Positions 1 to 10,708 of a stretch of 64,000 nt of DNA are shown here, piece by piece. The stretch is from Siphonodentalium dalli (lineage: Eukaryota; Mollusca; Scaphopoda; Gadilida; Siphonodentaliidae), in NCBI GenBank assembly GCA_032622095.1, contig CP136066.1, positions 129,861,917-129,925,916 on the forward strand, read 5' to 3'. Positions within the stretch are counted from its first letter, which is position 1. Each line of letters starts with the position of its first letter. Position numbers and translations under genes: made by a program. The notes below the pieces were generated by a model. That model was not told where the DNA came from, did not search any database, and worked only from the letters and a program-made list of their open reading frames with translations.

Positions 1-441
1 AAGTTCGTACCAGAAATTCCGGAAACCCAAAAACAAGCGATCCGGAAACCCAAAAACAAGCAAAAATTCAAATTTTCTAAGTTGAAAAAAGGGCCATAAC
101 TCTGGCAAAAATCATCAGATCATGCCCAAATTCGCACTTGATATGTATTTTCATATAACTGATCCACAAAAATACGGGATTTGCAATCGTACCACCAAAG
201 CTCACGCTATCATTTAGAAACCCAAAAAACTAGAAAAAAATTGAATTTTTCTAAAGTAAAAAAAAGGGCCATAACTCTAGTGAAAATGGGTGGACGAAAC
301 CCGCGCTATGCATGTAGCTGTTCCCCCATGCTGATCTATCACCATACCAAATATCAGCTAAATCTGCCCAGCGGTTGCTTAACAATAATGCAAAATGTTT
401 GTACGGACAGACAAAATTGAAATTTTCTATTAAAAGTTGAA
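1..441 (+). repeat. Family F repeat, left part, interrupted by A1
   Basis: Contains about two and a half copies of a ~150 bp core repeat with the phrase GGGCCATAACTCTGG, followed by a pentanucleotide stretch reading TTGTACGGACAGAC. The same sequence order resumes at 4754 after the A1 insertion. The element begins before the window. No coding potential: the short open frames do not persist between repeat copies. Confidence 0.75.
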
Positions 442-627
442 ATGAAAGTGTCAATGACACTGTAGCTCAACTTAGGTAGGGGAATAATTTAATGGTTGAC
501 AGTAAATGGAGGAATAGGAAAGGTGCTAATTGAAATGTCTAAGTAAGACAAGATGTACATGTCAATATCAACATTCATGACAAGTTTTATAATCATCGGA
601 TCAGGGATGAGGTGATTATGGTGTGCG

Positions 628-3050
628 AAAGGATTTAGTGATGCAAAGAGTAAATTCTAAAATGGCCACCGGCAGCCATTTTTTTTCCCGAATTACCTCA
701 AAATGACTCATTCCCATCTATGTACATGTCAATGTCAACAGTGGACTTTACAAATCTCATAAGGATCTGAACAAAGGTAAGACCTGTAGCTTGTGCCAAA
801 GGATTTAGTCATGCAAAGAGTAAAATCCAAGATGGCTGCTGGCGGCCATGTTTTTTGGCCGAATGACCCCAAAAGGACTCGTTCCCATCTACATGTCATT
901 GTTAACATCCATAACACATTTCATGATCAGACGAACAGTACGACCTGTAGTCCGCGCCAATGGATTGAATTTTTAAATCCAAGATGGCTGCCATGTTTTT
1001 TGGCCAAATGACCCCAAAATGACTCGTTCCCATCTACATGTCAATGTCAATATTCATGACAAATTTCAAAAAGATTAGACCAAAGGTACGACCTGTAGCC
1101 CATGCCAAATGATTTAGTCATGCAAAGAGTAAAATCCAAGATGGCTGTTGGCGGCCATGTTTTTCGGCCAAACGACCCCAAAATGACGCGTTCCCATCTA
1201 GATGTCATTTCTAATATCCATGACAAATTTCATGAAGTTCCGATCAAAGCTACAACCTGTAGCCAGCACCAAAGGATTTAGTCATGCAAAGAGTAAAATA
1301 CAAGATGGCTGCTGGCGGCCATGTTTTTTGGGCCGAACGATCCCAAAATGACTCGTTCCCATCTACATCTCAATATTAACTTCAATGACAAATTTCATGA
1401 TGATCAGACGCACAGTACGACCTGTAGCCCGCGCCAATGGATTGAATTTTTAAATCCAAGATGGCCACCAGCGGCCATGTTTTTGGGCCAAATGACCCCA
1501 AAATGACTCGTTCCCATATACATGACAATGTCAACATTCATCACAAATTTCATAAAGATTAGACCAAAGGTACGACCTGTAGACCGCGCCAAAGGATTTA
1601 GTCATGCAAAGAGTAAAATCCAAGATGGCTGCTGGCGGCCATGTTTTTCGGCCAAAATGACTCGTTCCCATCTACATGTCATTTTAAATATCCATGACAA
1701 GTTTCATGAAGTTCCGATCAAAGCTACGACCTGTAGCCCGCGCCAAAGGACTTAGTCATGCAAAGAGTAAAATCCAAGATGGCTGCTGGCGGACATTTTT
1801 TTCGGCCAAACGACCCCAAAATGACTCATTCCCATCTACATGTCATTTTTAATATCCATGACAAATTTCATTGAGTTCCGATCAAAGCTACGACCTGTAG
1901 CCCGCGCCAAAGGATTTAGTCATGCTAAGAGTAAAATCCAAGATGGCTGCTGGCGGCCATGTTTTTTGGCCGAACGACCCCAAAATGACTCGTTCCCATC
2001 TACATGTCAGTATTAACATCCATGACAAATTTCATGATGATCAGACGAACAGTACGACCTGTAGCCCGCGCCAATGGATTGAATTTTGAAATCCAAAATG
2101 ATCGCCAGCGGCCATGTTTTTTGGGCCGAATGACCCCAAAATGACTCGTTCTCATCTACATGTCAATGTCAACAATCATGACATATCTCTATAAAGATTA
2201 GACCAAAGGTATGACCTGTAGCCCGGGCCAAAGGATTTAGTCATGCAAAGAGTAAAATCCAAGATGGCTGTTGGCGGCCATGTTTTTCGGCCGAACGACC
2301 CCAAAATAACTCGTTCCCATCTACATGTCATTTTTAACATCCACGACAAATTTCAGGAAGTTCCGATCAAAGCTACGACCTGTAGCCCGCGCCAAAGGAT
2401 TTAGTCATGCAAAGAGTAGATTCCAAGATGGCTGTTGGCGGCCATATTTTTTGGCCAAACGACCCCAAAATGACTCGTTCCCATCTACATGACAATGTCA
2501 ACATTCATGACAAATTTTATAATGATTAGACCAAAGGTACGACCTGTAGCCCGCGCCAAAGGATTTAGTCATGCAAAGAGTAAAATCCAAGATGGCTGCT
2601 GGCGGCCATGTTTTTCGGCCAAACGACCCCAAAATGACTCGTTCCCATCTACATGTCATTTTTAATATCCATGACAAATTTCATGAAGTTCCGATCAAAG
2701 CTACGACCTGTAGCCCGCGCCAAAGGATTTAGTCATGCAAAGAGTAGATTCCAAGATGGCTGCTGGCGGCCATGTTTTTTGGCCAATCTACCCCAAAATG
2801 ACTCGTTCCCATCTACATGTCAATATTAACATCCACAACAAATTTCATGATGATCATACGAACAGTACGACCTGTAGCTCGCGCCAATGGATTGAATTTT
2901 GAAATCCAAAATGGCTGCCAGCGGCGATGTTTTTTGGCCGAATGACCCCAAAATGACTCGTTCCCATCTACATGCTAATGTCAACATTCATGACAAATTT
3001 CATAAAGATCAGACCAAAGGTACGACCTGTAGCCTGCGCCAAAGGAAATT
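628..3050 (+). repeat. Tandem array 1 of A1, ~164/155 bp monomers
   Basis: About 15 head-to-tail monomers. The alpha type (~164 bp) begins GGATTTAGTCATGCAAAGAG. The beta type (~155 bp) begins GGATTGAATTTTGAAATCC. Most have AAGATGGCTGC, GGCGGCCATGTTTT, then a block reading CTCGTTCCCATCTACATG and one reading CGACCTGTAGCCCG. Beta monomers recur after every two to four alpha monomers, giving an irregular higher-order repeat. Monomer lengths are not multiples of three, so no reading frame runs through the array. Confidence 0.9.
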
Positions 3051-3061
3051 GTTGACGGACA

Positions 3062-3129
3062 CACGCACACACAGACGACGGACGCCAAACCATGGCAATA
3101 GCTCAAACTTACAAAGTAAGTTGAGCTAA
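3062..3129 (+). repeat. Internal microsatellite and terminal-type hairpin of A1
   Basis: ACACGCACACACAGACGACGG-type microsatellite, then TAGCTCAAACTTACAAAGTAAGTTGAGCTAA (split here as TAGCTCAAACTTA, CAAAG and TAAGTTGAGCTAA), which folds as a stem-loop with one unpaired A. This is the end of the first sub-element; the second array starts about 25 bp later without a recognisable 5' end. Confidence 0.75.
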
Positions 3130-3154
3130 AAAGGAGTGTCAAAATGAGCAGTAA

Positions 3155-4660
3155 AGAATTTAGTCACACACAGAGTAAAATCCAAGATGGCTGCTGGCGG
3201 CCATGTTTTTTGCCCTACTGACCCCAAAATGACTCGTTCCCATCTACATGTCATTGTTAACATCCATGACAAATTTTATGATGATCAGACTAAAGGTACG
3301 ACCTGTAGCCCGTGCTAAAGGATTTAGTCATACAAAGAGTAAAATTCAAGATGGCTGCTGGCGGTCATGTTTTTGGGCCGAATGACCACAAAATGACTCG
3401 TTCCCATCTACATGTCAATATTAACATCCATGACAAATTTCATGATGATCAGATAAACAGTACGACCTGCGCCCGTGCTAATGGATTGAATTTTGAAATC
3501 AAAGATGGCCACTGGCGGCCATGTTTTTTGTCCGAATGACCCCAAAATGACTCGTTTCCCATCTACATTCCAATTTCAACAGCCATGACAAATTTCATGA
3601 TGATCAGACTAAAGGTACGACCTGTAGCCCGTGCTAAAGGATTTAGTCATACAAAGAGTAAAATCCAAATTGGCTGCTGGCGGCCATGTTTTTTGCCCGA
3701 ATAACCCAAAAATGACTCGTTCCCATCTACATGTCATTGTTAACATCCATGACAAATTTTATGATGATCTGACCAAAGGTATGACCTGTAGCCCGTGCTA
3801 AAGGATTTAGTCATGCAAAGAGTAAAATCCAAGACGGCTGCTGGCGGCCATGTTTTTTGGCCGAATGACCCCAAAATGACTCGTTCCAGTCTACATGTCA
3901 TTGTTAATATCCATGACAAATTTTATGATGATCAGACTAAAGGATTTAGTCATACAAAGAGTAAAATCCAAGATGGCTGCTGGTGGCCATGTTTTTCGGC
4001 CCAATGACCCCAAAATGACTCGTTCGCATCTACATGTCAATATTAACATCCATGACAAATTTCATAATGATCAGACGAACAATGCGACCTGTGGCCCGTG
4101 CTAATGGATTGAATTTTGAAAACAAAGATGGCCACTGGCAGCCATGTTTTTTGTCCGAATGACCCCAAAATGACTCGTTTCCCATCTACATTCCAATTTC
4201 AACAGCCATGACAAATTTCATGATGATCAGACTAAAGGTACAACCTGTAGCCCGTGCTAAAGGATTTAGTCATACAAAGAGTAAAATCCAAGATGGCTGC
4301 TGGCGGCCATGTTTTTTGCCCGAATAACCCAAAAATGACTCGTTCCCATCTACATGTCATTGTTAACATCCATGACAAATTTCATGATGATCTGACCAAA
4401 GGTACGACCTGTAGCCCGTGCTAAAGGATTTAGTCATGCAAAGAGTAAAATCGAAGATGGCTGCTGGCGGCCATGTTTTTTGGCCGATTGACCCCAAAAT
4501 TACTCGTTCCCATCTACATGTCAATATTAACATCCATGACAAATTTCATGACAATCAGACGAACAGTACGGCCTGTAGCCCGTGCTAATGGATTGAATTT
4601 TGAAATCTAAGATGGCCGCTGGCAGCCATGTTTTTTTCATAATGATCCGATCAAAGGTAC
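3155..4660 (+). repeat. Tandem array 2 of A1
   Basis: About ten monomers of the same alpha/beta kind as array 1 but of a distinct subtype: they read CATACAAAGAG where array 1 has CATGCAAAGAG, and CCCGTGCTAA where array 1 has CCCGCGCCAA. The same subtype fills element A3 at 30.1-32.2 kb, so arrays 1 and 2 of A1 have different histories although they now sit in one insertion. Confidence 0.85.
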
Positions 4661-4720
4661 GACCTGTAGCCTCTATTGTTGACGCCTTACGCACACACAC
4701 GGACGACAAAGCCATGGCAA

Positions 4721-4753
4721 TAGCTCAAACTTTACAAAGTAAAGTTGAGCTAA
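4721..4753 (+). other. 3' terminal hairpin of A1
   Basis: TAGCTCAAACTTT, loop ACA, AAGTAAAGTTGAGCTAA region: an 11-12 bp imperfect stem closing just before CTAA. The equivalent hairpins end A2 (13801) and A3 (32161). In Helitron-type elements a 3' stem-loop next to CTRR acts as the transposition terminator; here that role is inferred. Confidence 0.7.
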
Positions 4754-5305
4754 AAAGGGCCATAACTCTGGCAAAAATCATCAGATCATACCCAAATTCG
4801 CACTTGACATGTATTTTCATATAACTGATCCACAAAAATACGGGATTTGCAATTGTACCACCAAAGCTCACACTATCATCTGGAAACCCAAAAAACAAGA
4901 GAAAAATTGAATTTTCTAAGTAAAAAAAGGGCCATAACTCTGGTGAAAATGGGTGGACGAAACCCGTGCTAGGCATGTAGCTGTTCCCCCATGCTGCTCT
5001 ATCACCATACCAAATATCAGCTAAATCTGCCCAGCGGTTGCTGAACAATAATGCAAAATGTTTGTACGGACGGACAAAATTGAATTTTATAAGTAAAAAA
5101 AGGCCCATAACTCTGGTGAAAATGGGTGGACGAAACCCGCGCTATGCATGTAGCTGTTCCCCCATGCTGCTCTATCACCATACCAAATGTCAGCTATATC
5201 GGCCCAGCGGTTGCTGAATAATGCAAAAATTTTGTACGGACGGACGTACGTACGTACGGAGACGTCGACTATATACCCGCCGACTTCAATTCGGGGGCAT
5301 AACAA
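4754..5305 (+). repeat. Family F repeat, right part and 3' end
   Basis: Resumes the core repeats seen at 1-441 (GGGCCATAACTCTGG, then CATACCAAATATCAGC) and ends with GTACGGACGGACGTACGTAC and a terminal block TATATACCCGCCGACT then TTCGGGGGCATAAC. A reverse-strand copy of the same 3' block lies at 49.1 kb. Confidence 0.75.
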
Positions 5306-6072
5306 TTCTAATTGGGGGCTCAACTTTGAGAAAAAAGGGCTAACCCCAAAATTGGGTTCAGGCCCTTAAAAATGGAATTTGGGCCCCTTATATCCAAAAT
5401 CGGTCGGCACCAATGAATTCCTCGTCGAAAAGTACTCTAGAATAAGTATCAAACAGAAAGTGGTTGGATATTCCCAAAAGAGCACAGTTGTGAGACTGAC
5501 TACATGTTTTTTTGCCGAATGACTCCAGAATGAATCGTTCCCATCTACATGTCAATGTCATCAGCCATACCAAATTTCATAATGATCTGACCAAAGGTAA
5601 AATCTGTAGCCCGTTCTAATGGAAATTGTTGAAGGACACACGGACAATGGGTACCAACCCAAACTTGACTGTTTGCTAGTACATGTCATATGAAGACATG
5701 ATTTTTTTTTAATGACAACGTACTTATATTCTGGAAAGCCTGGAAGAGTATTTTCTCCCACCTCTGCCCATCTACCCAGTGAAAAATGTGCAGAGAAAAT
5801 GTCCAACACCCCTTGTATCCTCATGGATTTTTATCTCTGACTCATCTGTGATTTGTTTTGTGTATGAATTACTATATTTTTCACTTTGGTGTTTTATCGC
5901 CTAGCACAACAAAATTGTGCCTCTTTATAAATAGTTTTTATATCTGACTTTAAATAAAATTTAACTAATCTTTTATGTTATCTTATCTGTTTCAAATTGT
6001 AATGAATGTGACTTTGTAGAAAAATAATTGTAAAACCATGCTGATAATTACACTTTATCACTAATAGCTTAA
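5306..6072. other. Gene-free stretch with one decayed family A fragment
   Basis: 5500-5650 holds a single decayed family A monomer (CGTTCCCATCTACATGTC, then ATCTGACCAAAGG) and a short ACACGGACAATGG remnant of the microsatellite. The rest is unassigned AT-rich sequence. Confidence 0.6.
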
Positions 6073-7745
6073 TATTCTTGCGGGTATAAGACCAGGGGGC
6101 CTAGGGAATAAATAGCTTGAAAAGGCATGGGTGGTCTTATACCCCGGAAAAGTTTAGGCCCACCCCAAATTTTGTTCAATTTCAGCGGTGGTAAGTATTT
6201 GATATCAGCTTGTAGACAGAAAAAAAGATTGACGAACTCGAGAAATTTAATATTTATATTTAAAACGGAAAAGTATACTTCGTAGGCATATTCGAGAATA
6301 ATCAATAAAATAAAATAAAGTGAATCTTGAAATCTTATTTGTTTATTAAATTATACTTCCCGTTGGAAACAAATCATTAACAGACACCAAATACAAAAGA
6401 ACCGAGTCGCTAACGGCGTATATATGTAGCTTCAAGTTCAAAAGCCATGCACGGCTATGCGCGTGCAAAGCCACAGGTGTCTGTCCAACTACAGTACTGT
6501 AAAAACATATTTTTCACGTTCAGTGACAACATGTCCCTTCATGTAACCAAACACAGAGAACTGGCTTCCATGTTATGTAAACACACAGTGGGTATAATGA
6601 AGCAGAAGGTGAACTTGTCATTGAACAACAATATCGTCCAAACTACGCCAACGTTATAACCAAAATAAAGGTTATTGACATTAACATTTTTAACCTGCAT
6701 TTTGTTCACGTTTTACAGTATAAACAGTAACTCTATTTAGTAAAACACGTGCTTTTTGAGCAGTCTTTTGTCAATACTGTTAGTGTTAAATAATTACACT
6801 CACTGGCTTTTGTCAGGGGCGCCGGAAGAGGGGGGGCAGAGGGGGCAGCTGACCCCCCTGCCCTTGACCAAGGGGGGCGAGCGAGGGCAGGACTTGCCCT
6901 TTTTCTGGAGACAGAAAATGCTTTTTGTGTGTTTAATCTCGTGTTTTTATAGCAAAATGTGACTTTTTTGGTCCAAATATCACCAATTTCACAATGAATA
7001 TTAATTTTTTGTCAATTTTATCACAAAACGGCCATAAAAACCGACAAATACCATTAAAATAGGGATTTTTGCCACAATGAATTTATGGTTATTTTCCCGA
7101 GTTTGCGGAGAAAATGCCCTTTTTTGTGGAAAAGTCTGGAAAAGTGCCCTTTTTGTAGGCTCTGCCCCCCCTGCCCTTGGATGCTTCCGGCGCCCCTGGC
7201 TTTTGTTAAACATGCAATTAGTCGCTATTGTAACATCCTCTATGTGGACAACGGGTCACGAATAAAGCGTCGGGTTTATCAGTTTCCTAATCGGATTAAG
7301 TCTGAACATTGATATAAACTATAGACTACTATAGACTATAGATGCAGGATTTACCCACATTGCTTACAAAATAGTGTCATTTCAATCGGCTCGCGATTGA
7401 GTGTCATTTATGGCGTGAATTACGGGAATGTTGGACAATAAAACAACAAGACAAGTGTTATTATAATATTTTGATATTTACATTTAATTGAAAAATAACT
7501 TATAGGCCTATTTACCTTTACTTAATCTGGAAGCCGGGGATATTCCCCAATACTCGGCTTTCATCTATTTCATCAGTTTTACCCCGATTTTTGGTTTGCA
7601 AAGGCCCATATCCGAGTTTAAGCCGTTTTGGAGGGGTTATGATTAGGGTTAGCGAGGGGGTGGTCTTATACCTCGGAAAACTTACTTCTAGTGAAAATAC
7701 TGGGGTGGTCTAATGCCTGAAAGTGGGCTTATACCCGCGAGAATA
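6073..7745. mobile_element. TIR element, ~1.67 kb, terminal TATTCTTGCGGGTATAAG
   Basis: 22 bp imperfect terminal inverted repeats: TATTCTTGCGGGTATAAGAC at 6073 and, inverted, TTATACCCGCGAGAATA ending at 7745 (20 of 22 match). Sub-terminal phrases GGTGGTCTTATACC occur near both ends in direct orientation. No transposase is recognisable, so it is probably non-autonomous. It contains the hAT-like MITE at 6814-7198. I could not define a target-site duplication. Confidence 0.65.
6814..7198. mobile_element. hAT-like MITE, 385 bp, with 8 bp target-site duplication
   Basis: Terminal inverted repeats CAGGGGCGCCGGAAG and CTTCCGGCGCCCCTG are perfect. Both sides are flanked by GCTTTTGT (6806-6813 and 7199-7206), an exact 8 bp direct repeat. 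TIRs starting CAGGGGCG together with an 8 bp duplication are typical of the hAT superfamily. The interior is G- or C-rich next to the TIRs and AT-rich in the middle, with no transposase. Confidence 0.9.
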
Positions 7746-10430
7746 CGGTATGGCTTTACAGTGTGGCAGGTCAGCATCCAAGATGAGATAAAAGATCTGC
7801 AGTGATATGGGTGTTTCAAAGTCCTGGATTTAATGGAACAATGTAGCAAAATTTAAAGGACACAATATTAGTGATGCACAATCATCACTAAATTAAATGT
7901 ATATATATTAAATGAAACATATTATTCTTTGTGTATTTTATTACACCAAATCCAACTATATACGGAAACTGAATGATGCCTATAAATGTGCATATATTGG
8001 ACAATCCAGACCAATTTACCAGATAGAAAGCAATAAAAGATGCGATAATATCAGGCCCCAGCGTTGGAACATCCTCCAAATAGTCACTACACTGTACGAT
8101 ATCATCATTTCCATGTCATTTTTCCTTTATAATAAATATATCATGTATAAGACGTAAGTAGCATGTTGTTTTTGTGAGACAGCATTGTGTGTGACAGTGT
8201 TGATCTGTACACAACCAGTCTTAGTTTTGATTGCTATTGCCACACGCTGTGTCTAATGTCAGTTTTTGTACATAAGCCTATGGGCACTTTATAGGTCAGT
8301 GTGTGTATAACATTTTAGACACAACTAGACGATATTGCATTTTGCTACAGCTGCCTTTTTCAGCAGATTAGCTATTATTTCCAGCATGAAAATCACCTCA
8401 TAAAATCTTCCTGATATTCATAAGAGTATGTTAGTATCTATCGATCCATATAAAAGCCAAGTGTGTGTGTGTGTGAGTGGTGAGTGTGTCTCTGTCTAAC
8501 TCTGTCACGATTTTGGTGCATTTAAAAATATATGACACCCATGTCCGATTGCACACAAATTTTACCATGTCCGGTTGGACGTCTTAGAATATGACACGCA
8601 AAAATGCAGGCCGATCGGTTAAAGAGGGCCAGAGATCATATAGCATGCTTTCTAAGGGTCATAAAAGCAATATTATAGCAATCATAGCAAGGTGTACTAT
8701 GCTAAATTTAGAGATACACCACTTGGATCAGGGGACACAATTCAATTATCCATATCGATAGCGGTACCATTGTTGAAATCCATCATATTTGACGTGCAAT
8801 CCCCTAGTATATATATAAATCTAACTGTATAGGAATATAAACAGGCATTATATTGTCAGATGGTCCTACATCTATGATTGGTAAAGGTTGATAATTGGTC
8901 TGAGAGATTTCTACACAATAGTTATGAACAGAACACATTAACATACTAAGGGTTAGGTCGAGAAAGATAAGAGACCCAAACTTGTTCTTCAATCCTGTTA
9001 CCAATATACTAGTTTGTAATTGTATATATAACATAATATGCCAAATAAAATATGATTAAACTAAACTAAGTGTTAGTTCAGTTCTAAATGTTTTCTATGA
9101 AGCAGAAATCTGCAGAAGTGGTCATAAGATGAAAGTGGAACAAAAGTAACAAAATTTAACATAAATTCTGGCTTAATTTACTTTAATTTTGACATGAATT
9201 GAGCCTGGTTCAACAATCCATATATCGAATTCCTTCAACGGTCAGGAATGACTTCACTGAAAACATATGCAAGGAATGGATGACAATTATGCTGTGATGT
9301 CAAAGATTACGGTGACACATGTGTTTTCAGAGTCATTGTTATCAGTACTTACTGACATATCAGTTAGGTTACTTAATAGTAAGTTGGTACAAGTGATTGC
9401 ATGCTCAGGTTTAACAATATTTAACACTTTTTACTGTCTTTGATTCACATCTGAAATATGATCGTTCAATCTTTTAACAGCCATCGCAATCACATTTTTA
9501 TTTTAAACTTTCATTTGAAATGCCATATACCTGTCCGAATTTACCAAAACATCAATGCCGAAATAGCTACGTATATTATGAAATTTGAATATTGAAAGTG
9601 TAGAGAAAAAATGATGGAAGCATATTGTCAGCTTTTTTAAGAGATTGGTGACATACTACATAAAAAGCAGAGATAAATGAAGACGGTAAAAATATACCCA
9701 TACAAAACAAACCCTGCATGATCAAAATGAAATAACTTCATCAGTGTAAAATCAGTTGTTTGCATTTTTCTTAGTAACAACCGATATCTAATAAACTCAA
9801 ATAAAATCCCTTTAAAAAAAACTGATGTTGAAACTCTAAAACAAGAAAAGCCAGTGCAAAAAAGTGGTGAATTTAATAGTTCCACAAAGCAAAACTATCA
9901 CATGGTATAATAACTGATTCTCTCAGCAAAACAGATGTGGCTAGTGTTACGGATGTTCTTCAATATGCAGCTCCAAGTTTACATATGCTTGAGAACTATG
10001 TAAAGTACCCATCAGCATTAAAAAACAAAATGTCATGAGATGAAGAGTCTTTTCAAGTTTAGTGTAAATAATTATATGTGGTATTTTTAAATGCAATTTG
10101 TAGGCTAATAAATTGCACTTTTCATGGATGGAAAAATTTAGAGAATAAGATCGTTTATAGTGTTTCTCTACTGACCACACATATAATCCCTAGTTCGTTA
10201 ATTAGCAACAGGGAATACAACCTACCGTAGATTTCCTTGGAAGGTATCAAGCCAAAATACTAATAGAACAAAGGTACGTCGCCTGTATAATGTGGCTTTA
10301 TTTGACTAGTGGCTTTTTTAGAAATGAATTTTTTTATTCTGGGAATAATCATTGAATCAAACTTTACTTACAACTGTTTATGTTAAAAACATATTTGATT
10401 AGATACCAGAATAATAATTGGCAAATTCCA
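7746..10430. other. Stretch without recognised genes
   Basis: AT-rich sequence with no exon, RNA gene or repeat that I recognise, except a short GT run at 8461-8475. Open frames on both strands are short and lack any domain or splice context. Confidence 0.5.
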
Positions 10431-10708
10431 AGTTGTTAGTACGGACACCAAACCATACCAAAGGACAACCAAATCTGATGACCTACACCTGAGTTACAAG
10501 TACCGGTAGACATCAAATTCATAAAGTTCCAAGTCTAACAAGGCCATAACTGGTAAAAATATATGTATGAAACCCGTAATTTGTGGGCTATCAACATAGC
10601 TTTGGCTAAAATTTTGTTAACAAGAAGCAGAGGACCCAAGAGTATCCATTCATACTAAGCCACATCAGTTCATTGTAGAGAACAAGTTCACCAGGGATAT
10701 AATCCTAA
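10430..10708 (+). repeat. Decayed core repeat upstream of A2
   Basis: Contains AAGGCCATAACTGGTAAAAA followed by a GAAACCCGTA block, a worn version of the family E/F core repeat. Element A2 begins at its right edge. Confidence 0.45.

Larger units (their letters stand above)
442..4753 (+). mobile_element. Family A tandem-repeat element A1 (Helitron-like, non-autonomous), composite of two arrays
   Basis: Starts at ATGAAAGTGTCAATGACACT, a short perfect palindrome, followed at once by TAGCTCAACTTAGG. Then come about 15 core monomers, a (GACGG/ACAC) microsatellite and a first terminal hairpin ending in GAGCTAA at 3129. About 10 further monomers follow, with a second microsatellite and hairpin ending in GAGCTAA at 4753. 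The 5' TAGCTCAACTT is the inverted copy of the 3' AAGTTGAGCTA. A hairpin followed by CTAA (fits CTRR) and the sub-terminal inverted repeat are known features of Helitron/Helentron-derived elements. A microsatellite next to a ~160 bp core array is known from bivalve pearl-type elements. No transposase or Rep/helicase is encoded. Joining the flanks restores an uninterrupted family F copy, so the whole 4.3 kb behaves as one insertion. Placement in Helitron is an inference. Confidence 0.75.

Noticed and set aside
3062-3129. Simple (ACGG)n microsatellite independent of elements
   Set aside because: It occurs at the same position before the terminal hairpin in every intact family A, B, C, D and E copy, so it is an element module.
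442-4753. CRISPR array
   Set aside because: Monomers are contiguous satellite-like repeats without unique spacers, in a spliced animal genome.
6756-7312. Overlapping 60-75 codon frames on both strands
   Set aside because: They lie across the hAT MITE and its G/C-rich ends and change frame at the TIRs.
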